Assembly (NCBI GenBank): GCA_963837755.1
Contig: CAWIOP010000003.1
Coordinates: forward strand, 372,001 to 436,000
Reading direction: 5' to 3'
From: JADGHX01 sp963837755
GTDB lineage: Bacteria; Pseudomonadota; Gammaproteobacteria; Steroidobacterales; Steroidobacteraceae
Length of the DNA: 64,000 nucleotides
Under the pieces are notes generated by a model that saw nothing but the letters and a program-made list of their open reading frames with translations, ran no database searches and was not told where the DNA came from. Shown piece by piece: positions 43,381 to 53,953 of this stretch (positions within the stretch are counted from its first letter, which is position 1; each line of letters opens with the position of its first letter). A program made the position numbers and the translations under genes.

Positions 43381-43647
43381 ATGGCACATAAAAAGGCAGG
43401 CGGCAGCACCCGTAACGGCCGCGAATCCCATTCCAAGCGTCTGGGCGTGAAGCGGTTCGGCGGCGAGAGCGTCATTGCCGGCAACATCCTCATCCGCCAG
43501 CGCGGCACCAGGTGCGCCCGGGCACGAACGTGGGCATCGGCACGGACCACACGCTGTTCGCCGTGGCGGCCGGCAAGGTCAGTTCAAGCGCAAGGGTGCC
43601 GACGGCGCATGTTCGTCAGCGTGTTGCCCGACGCCGCCGTCCATTAA
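43381..43647 (+). CDS. rpmA: 50S ribosomal protein L27 (frame changes)
   Basis: The start MAHKKAGGSTRNGRESHSKR and the end MFVSVLPDAAVH are in one frame. The middle is out of frame: NVGIGTDHTLFAVAAGKV is found in another frame at about 43,525-43,580. Three single-base losses, near 43,512, 43,583 and 43,607, would explain this. The repaired length of about 88 residues fits L27. Confidence 0.9.
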   Translation: MAHKKAGGSTRNGRESHSKRLGVKRFGGESVIAGNILIRQRGTRCARARTWASARTTRCSPWRPARSVQAQGCRRRMFVSVLPDAAVH

Positions 43648-43680
43648 CGAGCGGCTCGCGCCAATTTGAGAATCGCACAG

Positions 43681-43712
43681 CCCCGGCCTCGCGCCGGGGT
43701 TTGTGTTTGTGA
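43681..43712 (+). terminator. Rho-independent terminator after rpmA
   Basis: CCCCGGC (43681-43687) pairs with GCCGGGG (43693-43699) around a 5-nt loop, followed by the T-rich TTTGTGTTTGTG. It closes the rplU-rpmA unit. Confidence 0.7.
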
Positions 43713-43791
43713 AAGCTGTAAATCCCGGTGTGCCCGGGCCCGGCGGACGAATGTTCGCCCGCCGGTGAAACCTCTTCGATTTCAATCCTCC

Positions 43792-44834
43792 ATGAAATTC
43801 GTCGACGAAGCCCGATTGAAGGTGCAGGCCGGCAACGGCGGCCGCGGCAGCGTCAGCTTCCGGCGCGAGAAGTTCGTGCCCTTCGGCGGGCCGGATGGCG
43901 GCGACGGCGGGCTATGGCGGCAGCGTCTATCTGCGCGCGGCGCCCGGCATCAACACGCTGGCGGACTTTCGCGTCGAGCGCACGTTCAGGGCCAAGCACG
44001 GCGGGCCGGCTCGCGGCAACGGCTGCACGGGCGCGGCGGTGACGATCTCTACGTGGCCGTGCCCGTCGGCACGGTGGTGCGCGATGCCGAGACCGGCGAA
44101 CAGCTCGGCGACCTCGTGCACGAGGGCGACACGCTGCTCGTGGCGCGAGGCGGCAAGGGCGGCTGGGGCAACCACGCGCTTCAAGTCCAGCACCAACCGC
44201 GCGCCGCGCAATTCGGCCCCGGGCTGCCGGGCGAGAAGCGCGTCGCTGGCGATCGAGCTGAAAGTGATCGCAGACGTGGGTCTGCTCGGCCTGCCGAACG
44301 CGGGCAAGTCCACGCTGATCAGCGCGGTGTCGGCCGCGCGGCCCAAGATTGCGGACTATCCGTTCACCACGCTGTACCCGAACCTGGGCGTGGTCTCCGT
44401 GGGGGAGCATCGCAGCTTCGTGATGGCGGACATCCCGGGCCTCATCGAAGGCGCCGCGGAAGGCGCGGGCCTCGGCATCCGCTTCCTGAAGCACCTGCAG
44501 CGCACGCGCGTGCTGCTGCATCTGGTGGACATCGCGCCGCCGGATCCGGATGCGGACCCGGTGAAAGATGCGCGCGCCATCGTCGGCGAGCTGAAGAAGT
44601 TCAGCAAGGACCTCGTCGCCAAGCCGCGCTGGCTGGTGCTGAACAAGATGCGACCTGCTGCCGACGAAGGAAGCGGAGCAGCGCTGCGCGGAAATCGTCC
44701 GCCGCCTGCGCTGGAAGGGGCCGGCCTATCGCATCTCAGCCGTCACGGGCGCGGGCACCAAAGAGCTGATGCAGGACGTGATGCGCCTCATCGAAGAGAC
44801 GAACCCGCCGAAGGTGGACGAGGACGAAGGGTAG
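43792..44834 (+). CDS. obgE: GTPase ObgE/CgtA (several frame changes)
   Basis: Ribosome-assembly GTPase. The glycine-rich Obg fold starts MKFVDEARLKVQAGNGGRGS. The G domain shows GLPNAGKST (G1), DIPGLIEGA (G3) and VLNKM (G4, interrupted). The last part reads RISAVTGAG-like sequence and ends in PPKVDEDEG at TAG 44832-44834. Correct sequence moves among frames near 43,910, 44,035, 44,190 and 44,655, so at least four indels are present. Position after rplU-rpmA is the classic one. Confidence 0.9.
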
Positions 44835-45194
44835 CGAGAGTCCGAACCACGATCACGCTGCTGGAAGGCACGGTGCAGACCTTCGTGCTCATCGATTCGG
44901 AGACCGGCGACCTGGAGTTGATGCCGGTGGACGAGGCGCTCTGATCCGCGGCGTCGGCAGGGCGCCGGGCGCGGTGAGGCTTTGCGAAAGTGACGCCCGG
45001 GCCCTGCAAGGGCGCGGGCGTCAGGAGGCGGGTCTTACGACGCTTTCGTCGTGGAAGACGTGTCGCGAGCCGCACGCGCGGTGCGGTCGCGAACCAGACG
45101 CAGAACGAACGAGCGGCGACCGGCCGGCGTGCGGCTCAGGGTTGGGGCCACGCGTGGCGCGGCGCGCCGGGTTGCTGCGTCTTTGGCGTTCATG
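44835..45194. other. Region between convergent obgE and rpsT
   Basis: Holds a large stem-loop (listed). A short plus-strand open stretch (TITLLEGTVQTFVLIDSETG ... to TGA 44944) and a 52-residue basic minus-strand frame from ATG 45193 are open, but neither has recognisable features. Confidence 0.45.
44992..45022. terminator. Stem-loop between obgE and rpsT
   Basis: GACGCCCGGGCCCT pairs with AGGGCGCGGGCGTC (one bulge) around GCA. It lies between convergent genes and may end both transcripts; the flanks are only weakly T-rich. Confidence 0.45.
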
Positions 45195-45458
45195 TCAGGA
45201 CATCCCTCGGATGCGCGCCGCGAGCCGGCTCTTGTGCCGGGCGGCCTTGTTGCGATGGACGATCTGCTTGTTGACCATGGAATCGATGATCGGCACGGCC
45301 ACGACGTAGCTCTTCTGAGCCTCGTCTTTCTTGCCCGCGGCGATGGCGTCCGACACACCACGGATGGCGGAACGCATGCGCGAGCGCAGCGTCACGTTAT
45401 GGGTGCGGTGTTTCTCAGCCTGACGTGCCGCTTTTTCAGCGGACTTTGTATTCGCCAC
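45195..45458 (-). CDS. rpsT: 30S ribosomal protein S20
   Basis: An 87-residue basic protein, the usual S20 length: ANTKSAEKAARQAEKHRTHN at the start, IIDSMVNKQIVHRNKAARHK and SRLAARI near the end. It starts at GTG 45458, a rare start also known for rpsT elsewhere. It is the only gene between 43.0 and 52.7 kb without any frame change. TTGACA at 45515-45520 on the minus strand may be its -35 element. Confidence 0.93.
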   Translation of the reverse strand: MANTKSAEKAARQAEKHRTHNVTLRSRMRSAIRGVSDAIAAGKKDEAQKSYVVAVPIIDSMVNKQIVHRNKAARHKSRLAARIRGMS

Positions 45459-45590
45459 GAATGCTCCGGAACGGACCAGAAAAGGGGGCGTAGTCTGATT
45501 TCCGACCCCCCGCTTGTCAACGCTGAATAGGGGGTCAATCGGGGGCAAAGGGCGCATTTCCGGGCCATTGGAGTGGGGCGCTCGCGCAGG

Positions 45591-45727
45591 CGGCGGCTCG
45601 ACCGAAGAGGGCCTCGGCGGGGACCTGCCGTAAGACCCGTCCATGGGGGCCTTGGCTGAATGCGTCCCTGCATTCAGACGCGGTCGGCCAGACATCCCCG
45701 CCGAGGCCCTCTTCGGCCGAGCCGCCG
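45591..45727. repeat. 33-bp inverted repeat with inner hairpin, between rpsT and murJ
   Basis: The left arm (45591-45623) and right arm (45695-45727) are complementary over 33 bp with one mismatch. The 71-bp spacer holds an inner perfect 8-bp hairpin (CTGAATGC 45656-45663 with GCATTCAG 45670-45677). Transcribed in either direction it would form a very long stem. It lies between divergent rpsT and murJ. It could be a mobile MITE-like element, a structured RNA or regulatory cruciform, or a read-joining artefact. Confidence 0.75.
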
Positions 45728-45821
45728 CTTTTGGGTCTGCGGGGACTTGTCAGAATCCTTGCCGCCGGGCTCAGGCACGTCCGATTTGCTCCGAATTGCT
45801 CCGGTATAGTCCGCCGCGGCA

Positions 45822-47397
45822 ATGCGGGGGCCTTTGTTGAGCCGGACCATTTTCAGAAGCACGACGGTCGTCGGGTCGATGACCCTGCTGTCCCGTGTCA
45901 CCGGGCTGGTGCGCGAGATGGTCTATGCCCAGTTCTTTGGAGCGGGCGCGCTCATGGACGCCTTTCTGGTGGCGTTCAAGATTCCCAACTTCCTGCGCCG
46001 GCTGTTTGCCGAAGGCGCGTTTTCCCAGGCGTTCGTGCCGGTCATCTCCGAGTACAAGGACAAGCGCACGCACGAGGAGACCCGCGAGCTGGTGGACGGG
46101 GTGGCGGGCACGCTCGGGGCGGTGCTGTTCGTCGTTACCGTCATCGGCGTCATCGCCGCGCCGCATCCTGATCCTGGTGTTTGCGCCCGGGTTCGGGTAC
46201 GGAGGGCAAGTTCGAGCTAAGCCGTGCAGATGCTGCGCTGGACGTTCCCTTACATTTTCTTCATCTCGCTGGCGGCGCTTGCGGCGGCGTGCTCAACAGC
46301 TACGGCAAGTTCGCCATGCCTGCGGTGACGCAGGTGATCATGAACGTGGTCATGATCGTCGTTCGCCGCCTGGTTGCGCCGCAGCACGCGACAACCCGGG
46401 CGTCGTGCTCGCCATGGGCGTGTTCGTCAGCGGCGTGCTGCAGTTGGGATTCCAGCTGCCTGCTGTGCGAAGCTGGGGCTGCTGTCCTGGCCGCGATGGC
46501 GCCTGGGCACGAGGGCGTGAGGCGCATCGGCCGGCTGATGGTGCCCGGGATTTTCGGTTCGTCGGTGGCGCAGGTGAGCCTGCTGCTCGACACGCTGATC
46601 GCGTCGTTTCTGGTCACGGGCAGCATCGCGTGGCTGTATTACGCGGACCGGCTGATGGAGTTTCCGCTCGGCGTGTTCAGCATCGCGCTCGCCACCGTGA
46701 TCCTGCCCGGGCTCTCGGCGCATCACGCCAAGGCTTCGAAAGAGCAATTCGCCGCGACGCTGGATTGGGCGCTGCGCCTCACGCTGCTGCTGGCGACGCC
46801 GGCCGCGGTGGGCATGCTCGTGTTCGCGGGGCCGATGACGGCCACGATTTTCGGCTACGGCGAGTTCGACCCGCATGACGTGCAGATGACCACGCTACGC
46901 GCTCATGGCGTACTCGTTCGGCCTGCTGGGCATTCAGCCTGGTGAAGGTGCTGGCGCCCGGCTACTTCGCGCGGCAGGACACCCGGACGCCCGTGCGCGT
47001 CGGCCTCATTTCGCTTGGCGTGCAACATGGGGCTCAACGTGCTGTCGTGTTGCCGGCGGCGAAGATGGGCTTCCCGGCTCCGCATGCGCTGCTCGCCACA
47101 TCGACGTGCAATTTCCGCGCGCTTGAACACGACGCTGCTTTGGCGCGGGTTGCGCAAGGCCGGGCGTCTACACCCCTCGCCCGGCTGGCCGAAGCTGCTC
47201 ATGCGCATCATTGCCGCCAACGCTGATCATGGCCGGGCTGCTCTGGTGGCTGGCGGGCGACCTGCCGGGTTGGATGGCCGACGGCGCTTCGAGCGGGCCT
47301 GGCGATGCGCCCTGTGCATCGGGGCGGCGGCGTTGGTCTATTTCCGGCCCTCTATGGCCTCGGGCTGCGCTATCGCCATCTGGCTACGCGGGCGTAG
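45822..47397 (+). CDS. murJ: Lipid II flippase MurJ (many frame changes)
   Basis: Starts LSRTIFRSTTVVGSMTLLSR followed by VTGLVREMVYAQFFGAG, the MurJ hallmark. Further matches in shifting frames include IPNFLRRLFAEGAFSQAFVP, VLNSYGKFAMPAVTQV, IAWLYYADRLMEFPLGVFSI and GLRYRHLATRA before TAG at 47395. Total span (about 525 codons) is normal. At least six frame changes break it as written. MurJ carries peptidoglycan precursors across the inner membrane and is essential, so sequence error is likely. Confidence 0.88.
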
Positions 47398-47463
47398 CAG
47401 CCGCCCCCTCGCGGCACATCCCCGCCGTCCCTATACTGGCCGCCTTTGATGGCCACGGCGCAT

Positions 47464-48388
47464 ATGGAACTCATCCGCGGACTGCAGGCCTGCGCCCGCA
47501 TCACCAGGGCTGCGTCCTCACCATCGGCACCTACGACGGGCTGCATCTCGGCCACCAGGCGCTCTCGAGCGCTACTCGGGCACGGCCGGCGGCTCGGCCT
47601 GCCGGCGATGATGCTGACGTTCGAGCCGATGCCGCGCGAATACCTGTGCGGCGCGATGGACCCGCCGGCGCGGCTGACGTCGCTGCGCGAGCGCTGGCGC
47701 GTGCTGCAGCGGACGGGTCTGAACACCTGTGCTGCTTGCGCTTCGACGAGGGCTGCGGAACTGTCACGGGGGCGGCGTTCGCCAGGCTGCTGGCGGACGA
47801 GCTCGCATGCCGCAGCGTGGTCGTGGGCCACGACTTCCGCTTCGGCCGGAACGGCGCGGCCACCGCGCGCATGTTGCGCGAAGCGGGCGACTGCTCGGCT
47901 TCGAGGTCGAGGTGGTGCCGCCGGTGATGCTGGACGGCGAGCGCGTCAGCAGCAGCGCGTGCGCGCGGCGCTCGCGGCGGTGACTTCGACGCGGGCCGCG
48001 CGCCTGCTGGGCCGGCCGTATCGATGCGTGGCCGCGTGGTGCCGGGCCAGCAGCTGGGTCGCGGACCTCGGGTTCCCCACCGCCAACATGCCGCTGCGGC
48101 GCAAGCGCCGCCGGTCGCCGGGCATCTTCGCGGTGCGCGTGCACGGCATTGACGGCGTGCCGACGCGCGCCGGGGTGGCGAGCCTCGGCACGCGCCCGAC
48201 GGTGGACGGCACCGAGCCGCTGCTCGAGGCGCACGTGTTCGATTTCGGCGGCGACCTCTACGGCCGCGAGATCGAGGTGGAGTTCGTGGCGAAGCTGCGC
48301 GAGGAGGTGCGCTTCGCGAGCCTCGACGACGCTGGTGGCGCAGATGCATCGGGATGCCGCGCAGGCGCGCCGCATCCTTCAGGCGTAA
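47464..48388 (+). CDS. ribF: Bifunctional riboflavin kinase/FAD synthetase (frame changes)
   Basis: MELIRGL starts at 47464. The nucleotidyltransferase motif LTIGTYDGLHLGHQAL appears in a neighbouring frame. The flavokinase part shows DLGFPTANMPL, AGVASLGTRPTVDG and DLYGREIEVEFVAKLREEVR. The end AQARRILQA reaches TAA 48386-48388. Several indels separate these parts. It is followed at once by ileS, the usual gammaproteobacterial order. Confidence 0.88.
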
Positions 48389-48401
48389 CCGAGTGAGGTA
48401 C

Positions 48402-51252
48402 GTGGCTGACTACAAGCACACCATCAACCTGCCGCAGACCGACTTCCCGATGAAGGCGGATCTGGCGCAGCGCGAGCCGGCGCATGCTCGAGGCCTGGGA
48501 CGAGCAGCGGCATCTACGGGAAGCTGCGCGAGCCGCGCGCGGGCGGCCGCGCTTCGTGCTGCACGACGGCCCGCCGTACGCCAACGGCGCCATCCACATC
48601 GGCCACGCGGTCAACAAGATCCTCAAGGACATCATGGTCAAGTCGCGCACGCTGGACGGCTTCGACTCGCCGTACATCCCGGGCTGGGACTGCCACGGCC
48701 TGCCGATCGAGCTGCAGGTGGAGAAGAAGCACGGGCGCCCCGGCGCAGAAGCTCGACGCCGCGGCTTTCCGCGCCGCCTGCCGCGAGTTCGCGCACGAGC
48801 AGGTCGACCTGCAGCGCGCGGACTTCAAGCGCCTCGGCGTGCTCGGCGACTGGGACCGTCCGTACCTCACGATGGCGCCGCGCTACGAGGCGCAGCAGAT
48901 GCGCGCGTTCGGCAAGATCATCCGCAACGGCCATCTCTACAAGGGCGTGAAGCCCGTGCACTGGTGCCTCGACTGCCGCTCGGCGCTGGCCGAGGCGGAA
49001 GTCGAGTACGAGGACAAGACTTCGCCGGCGATCGACGTGCGCTTCGCCGTCGTCGACAACGCGCGATTTCGCGCGTCGTGCGGGCCTCGACGCCGGCAAG
49101 CTGGGCGATGCGTCGGTGGGCGTCGTCATCTGGACGACCACGCCCTGGACGCTGCCGGCCAACCAGGCGGTGGCGCTTCGCGGCGAGTTCCACTACGTGC
49201 TGGTCAAAGCCGAGCGCGCGCGGGATGAGCACGCGCACGCGCCGTCGCTGCTGGTGCTCGCCGCCGATCTCGCAGATGCGAGCCTGAAGCGCTACGGCAT
49301 GGCCAAGGTCGCGCTGCTCGCGCAGCTTCGAGGGCACGCGCGCTCGAGGGCCTGAAGCTGCAGCACCCGTTCCAGGACCGGCAGGTGCCGGTGATCCTCG
49401 GCGAGCACGTGACGCTCGAGGCCGGCACCGGCGCCGTGCACACCGCGCCGGGCCACGGCCAGGAGGACTTCGCGGTCGGCAAGCGCTACGGCCTGCCGGT
49501 GACGAACCCGGTGGGCAACGACGGCCGCTTCCTGCCCGACACGCCGCTCGTGGCGGGCATGAAGGTCGACGAGGCCGGCGAGCGTCATCATCGAGGAGCT
49601 GAAGTCGCGCGGCCGGCTGCTGCATCACGAGTCGGTCCAGCACAGCTACCCGCATTGCTGGCGCCACAAGACGCCGGTGATCTTCCGCGCCACGCCGCAG
49701 TGGTTCATCAGCATGGACCAGGCGGGCCTGCGCGCGAACGCGCTGCGCGACATCAAGGCGGTGCAGTGGACGCCGGCCTGGGGCGAGCAGCGCATCAGCG
49801 GCATGATCGAGAACCGCCCGGACTGGTGCATCTCGCGCCAGCGCACCTGGGGCGTGCCGATCCCGCTGTTCGTGCACAAGGGCACGGGCGAGCTGCACCC
49901 GCGCACGCAGGAGCTGATCGAAGCAGTCGCGGAGCGCGTGGAGCAGCAGGGCATCGAGGCCTGGTTCGAGCTCGACCCGGCGAGCTGCTCGGCGCCGAAG
50001 CGGAGCACTACGACAAGGTGACCGACGTCATGGACGTGTGGGCGGACTCCGGCCTGTCGTTCGAGTGCGTCGGCAGCGAGCGCCCCGAGATCACCGCGCC
50101 GGTGGATCTGTACCTGGAAGGCTCCGACCAGCATCGCGGCTGGTTCCACAGCTCGCTGCTCATGTCCGAGGCGCTGTACGCGCGCGCGCCGTACAAGGGC
50201 GTGCTCACCCACGGCTTCACCGTCGATGAGAAGGGCCGCAAGATGTCGAAGTCCCTGGGCAACGTCATCGCGCCCGCAGAAGGTGATGAGCACGCTGGGC
50301 GCCGACATGCTGCGCCTGTGGGTCGCGGCCACCGACTACGCCAACGAGATCAGCGTCTCCGACGAGATCCTCAAGCGCATGGCGGATTCCTACCGCCGCA
50401 TGCGCAACACGGTGCGCTTCCTGCTCGGCAACCTGCACGGCTTCGACCCGCGAGCGGCACGCGGTGCCCGTCCGAGATGGTGGCGCTCGACCGCTGGGCT
50501 GCTCTCGCGCACGCGCGCGCTGCAGGACGAGATCGTCGCCGCGTACCGCAACTACGAGTTCCACCTCATCTACCAGAAGGTGCACAACTTCTGCGTCGTG
50601 GATCTCGGCGGCTTCTACCTCGATGTGATCAAGGACCGCCTGTACACCACGCCGACGGAGAGCGGCGCGCGCCGCTCGGCGCAGACGGCGATGTATCCAC
50701 ATCGCCGAGAGCATGGTGCGCTGGCTCGCGCCGATCCTGTCCTTCACGGCGGAGGAGATCTGGCGGTTCCTGCCGGGCGAGCGGGCGGAGTCGGTGTTCC
50801 TGGCAACCTGGCACCCGCTGCCGGAAGTCGCATCGGATGGCATCGACTGGAACGCGCTGATCGCGCTGCGCACCGGCGTGCTGCGCGAGCTGGAAGAAGC
50901 TGCGCGTCGCGGGCGAGATCGGCGCGCCGCTCGAAGCGGAGGTCGACATGCACGTGCCGCGCGGGCAGTTCGAGAAGCTCGATGCGCTGGGCGAGGAGCT
51001 GCGGTTCTTGCTCATCACGTCCGAGGCACGCCTGCACGCGGTCGATGCCGCGCAGATCGCAGAAGGCCGGCGACGCGCGCGTGAACGGCGTGGCCATCTA
51101 CGTGCATCCCACGGAAGCGGCCAAGTGTGCGCGCTGCTGGCACCGCCGGCCCGACGTCGGGCCAGCATGCGGACCACCCCGAGCTGTGCGGCCGTTGTGT
51201 CACTAACATCGAGGGTCCACCGCGGAGTGAGCAAGGCGGGTGTTTGCACTGA
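48402..51252 (+). CDS. ileS: Isoleucyl-tRNA synthetase (many frame changes)
   Basis: GTG 48402 begins MADYKHTINLPQTDFPMKAD. Class I motifs are present: PYANGAIHIGHAVNKILKDI (HIGH) and EKGRKMSKSLGNVIAP (KMSKS). Editing-domain segments and the C-terminal zinc-binding segment AAKCARCWHRRPDVG ... LCGRCVTN follow. These lie in several frames, so at least six indels are present; total length is normal at about 950 codons. If the last frame is kept it ends at TGA 51250-51252, overlapping lspA. Confidence 0.9.
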
Positions 51253-51798
51253 AGGAGGCTACGAGCGGTTGGCGATGGTTGCCGCTCACGGCGGTTGTGA
51301 TCCTGCTCGACCAGGTCACCAAGCAGCTCATCGTCGATCGCTTCAAGTTTGGCGAGACCCGTGAGCTGTTGCCGGTGCTCGACTTGCAGCTCGTGTACAA
51401 CACCGGCGCGGCGTTCAGCTTTCTCGCCTCGGCATCGGCTGGCAGCGGTGGTTCTTCGCGGCGCTCGCCCTCGGTGTGGGCGCCGTCATCGTGGTGTGGC
51501 TCAAACGCCTGAAGGCGCGCTCGCAGTGGCTGCTCTCCAGCGCGCTGTCGCTGATTCTGGCGGTGCGCTCGGCAACGTGATCGACCGCATACGCATCGGG
51601 CACGTCATCGACTTCATCCTGGTGCATTGGGAAGACGCCTCGTTCCCGGCATTCAACGTGGCGGATTCGGCCATCACCGTGGGCGCCGCCATGCTGTTGC
51701 TCGACGCCCTTCTGGAAACGCGACGCTCGAAAGCGCAGCCGGCGGGCGGCAGCGCCAGCGCCAGCGCTAAAGCCGACAACAACACCGCACCGCCCTGA
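51240..51798 (+). CDS. lspA: Lipoprotein signal peptidase (frame changes)
   Basis: Starts at GTG 51240 inside the end of ileS. LLDQVTKQLIVDRF and LVYNTGAAFSFLA are in the first frame. NVIDRIRIGHVIDFILVHW and FPAFNVADSAITVG, with the two catalytic Asp residues, are in another. At least two indels lie near 51,435 and 51,558. It is an inner-membrane aspartyl protease that cleaves prolipoproteins. The stop overlaps the ispH start (TGATG-type coupling). Confidence 0.9.
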
Positions 51799-52754
51799 TG
51801 AAAGTCCTGCTCGCCAATCCGCGTGGTTTCTGTGCCGGCGTGGACCGCGCCATCGACATCGTCGAGCGCGCGCTCGAGCTGTTCGGGCCGCCCATCTACG
51901 TGCGCCACGAGGTGGTGCACAACCGCTACGTCGTGGACCGCCTGCGCGGGCTCGGCGCCGTGTTCGTAGACGAACTGGCTGAGGTGCCTGAAGGCGCCAC
52001 CGTCATCTTCTCCGCGCACGGCGTCTCGAACGCGGTGGTCACAGAGGCGGCCCAGCGCGGGCTGCGCGTGTTCGACGCCACCTGCCCGCTCGTCACCAAG
52101 GTGCACATGGAAGTTCACCGCTATGCGCGCGATGCGCGCGACGTCATCCTCATCGGCCATGCCGGCCATCCGGAGGTGGAAGGCACCATGGGGCGCTTCG
52201 ATGCGTCCCTCGGCGGCCGCATTCATCTCGTCGAGAACGTCGCGGACGTTGCGAAGCTCGAGGTGCGCGACCCCAGCGCCTCGCCTTCGTCACGCAGACC
52301 ACGCTTTCCGTGGACGACACGGCCGGCATCGTCAGCGCGCTGCGCGAGCGCTTCCCCGATGCTCGCCACGCCGCGCAAGGAGGACATCTGCTACGCCACC
52401 CAGAACCGCCAGGACGCGGTGAAGAAACTGCTGGAGCAATGCGACGTGCTGCTGGTAGTGGGCTCGCGCACCAGCTCGAATTCCAATCGCCTGCGTGAGC
52501 TCGCGGATCGCGCGGGCATTCCCGGCTACCTCATCGACGGGCCGGAGGACCTGCGCCGCGAGTGGTTTGACGGCAAGAACGCGGTGGGCGTTACGGCCGG
52601 CGCGTCGGCTCCCGAACTGCTGGTGCAGCAGGTTGTGGAGAAGCTGCGTAGCTGGGGCGGGGAGGCGCCGAACGAAGCGGTCGGGCGGGAAGAGAACGTG
52701 TTCTTCACCCTGCCGCGGGAACTGCGGCGCTTCGACGACAGCGCCGAACGCTGA
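51798..52754 (+). CDS. ispH: 4-hydroxy-3-methylbut-2-enyl diphosphate reductase (internal frame slip)
   Basis: Last enzyme of the MEP isoprenoid pathway, an iron-sulfur protein. The cluster cysteines are seen in NPRGFCAGVDRAI and DATCPLVTKVH, the third in DICYATQNRQ; HEVVHNRYVVDRL and SRTSSNSNRLREL are also present. Between about 52,272 and 52,365 the frame is shifted and then restored (FVTQTTLSVDDTAGIVSALR is found in the other frame), so two compensating indels exist. Start and stop are in one frame. Confidence 0.92.
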   Translation: MKVLLANPRGFCAGVDRAIDIVERALELFGPPIYVRHEVVHNRYVVDRLRGLGAVFVDELAEVPEGATVIFSAHGVSNAVVTEAAQRGLRVFDATCPLVTKVHMEVHRYARDARDVILIGHAGHPEVEGTMGRFDASLGGRIHLVENVADVAKLEVRDPSASPSSRRPRFPWTTRPASSARCASASPMLATPRKEDICYATQNRQDAVKKLLEQCDVLLVVGSRTSSNSNRLRELADRAGIPGYLIDGPEDLRREWFDGKNAVGVTAGASAPELLVQQVVEKLRSWGGEAPNEAVGREENVFFTLPRELRRFDDSAER

Positions 52755-52768
52755 CGTTGCATCCGGGT

Positions 52769-53953
52769 ATGCTTGTGAGCGTGCCCGGCATTCTCCCCAT
52801 TGCCGATTCCATCTCCGCTGGCCGCCGCTCGCCGCTGCTCTATGCGCTGGCGGCACTGTGGCTGTTGCTGTGGACGTTGCTCTGCCTCACGGAAGTGGCG
52901 AACCTCATTCATAACCCGCGCGTTCCGCATTGGCACCCGTTCACCATTGCGCTCATCTCAACGGGCGTGGTCGGCGGCTGGCTCGCCTGGGCGCTGGCTT
53001 CGCGCCGCTTCGAGCGGCTAGACACCGATCCGCCAGGTCGGTGGTTCTGGTATCACCTGCGAATGCTGCCGCTGCTGATCGTCGGGTGCATCGTGCTGGT
53101 CGTTTCGCTTCGACAGGTCGCGTATGGGTTGATGGGCGCGGACTACCGCTATCTTCCCTGGCGCATGCTCATTCCCTACGAGAGCGCGAAGGTCGTGCTG
53201 TTTTATGCCCTGTGGCTGGCGCTCATGTTCGGCATGCTCACGCTCGCGAAGTGGCGCGAGGATTCCGAAAGGATGCTCGGGGTGCAGAAGGCGCTGGCCG
53301 AAGCGCAGCTCGCGCAGCTACAGGCGCAGTTGCGGCCGCATTTTCTCTTCAATGCGCTCAACACGGTTTCGTCTCTCATGATGACGGACACGGCGCGCGC
53401 CGACCGCGTGCTCGCCCAGCTGGGCGACCTGCTGCGCGCGAGCCTTGCCGCCGGCCGCGTCGAGCCCGTGCCGCTGCGGGATGAGCTGAAGGTGCTGGAG
53501 CAATACGCGGACATCATGCAGGAACGGTTCGAAGGCCGCGCCGTGCTTCATTGGGAGATCGCCGAGGATGCGCTCGGCGCGCCGGTGCCCTCGATGCTGC
53601 TGCAGCCGTTGCTGGAGAATGCATTCAAACACGGTGTGGAGCGCAATGTGGATCCGGTGCACATCTCCATTCGCGCGGCACGGGTCGATGGCTCGTTGCG
53701 CGTGGAGATTCACAACACCGGGTCGAGCATGAAGGGTGCGCGGTCGGGTGATGCGAGCGGGGCGACTCTCGGTGGCGCATCGGCCGGCGAAGCAGGCTCG
53801 CGCGCTTCACCCGAAACAGGCGTTGGGTTGCGAAACTGCCGGGAACGCCTTCGATTGTTGCATGGGTCGGCCGCACGGCTGGTTGTCGCGGACGACCCGG
53901 CCGGCGGCGTACTTGCGAGCGTGACGCTGCCATGTCCGGCGCCAGCGGGTTGA
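52769..53953 (+). CDS. LytS/YehU-type membrane sensor histidine kinase
   Basis: A kinase of about 394 residues with four membrane helices (residues about 25-170), a short coiled coil (GVQKALAEAQLAQLQAQLRP) and the His_kinase domain. The phospho-acceptor lies in RPHFLFNALNTVSSLM and the N-box in LLQPLLENAFKHGVERN. A Gly/Ser-rich insertion precedes GVGLRNCRERLRLLHG. The start is not certain: TTG 52757, ATG 52769 and GTG 52781 are possible. It overlaps the response regulator by 22 bp, so the two are coupled. It probably governs the ABC exporter downstream. Confidence 0.9.
   Translation: MLVSVPGILPIADSISAGRRSPLLYALAALWLLLWTLLCLTEVANLIHNPRVPHWHPFTIALISTGVVGGWLAWALASRRFERLDTDPPGRWFWYHLRMLPLLIVGCIVLVVSLRQVAYGLMGADYRYLPWRMLIPYESAKVVLFYALWLALMFGMLTLAKWREDSERMLGVQKALAEAQLAQLQAQLRPHFLFNALNTVSSLMMTDTARADRVLAQLGDLLRASLAAGRVEPVPLRDELKVLEQYADIMQERFEGRAVLHWEIAEDALGAPVPSMLLQPLLENAFKHGVERNVDPVHISIRAARVDGSLRVEIHNTGSSMKGARSGDASGATLGGASAGEAGSRASPETGVGLRNCRERLRLLHGSAARLVVADDPAGGVLASVTLPCPAPAG

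Noticed and set aside
43021..52754. Programmed frameshifting or mass pseudogenisation of the core genes
   Set aside because: No slippery heptamer with structure is evident at the slips, and the number of events in single essential genes argues for consensus errors.
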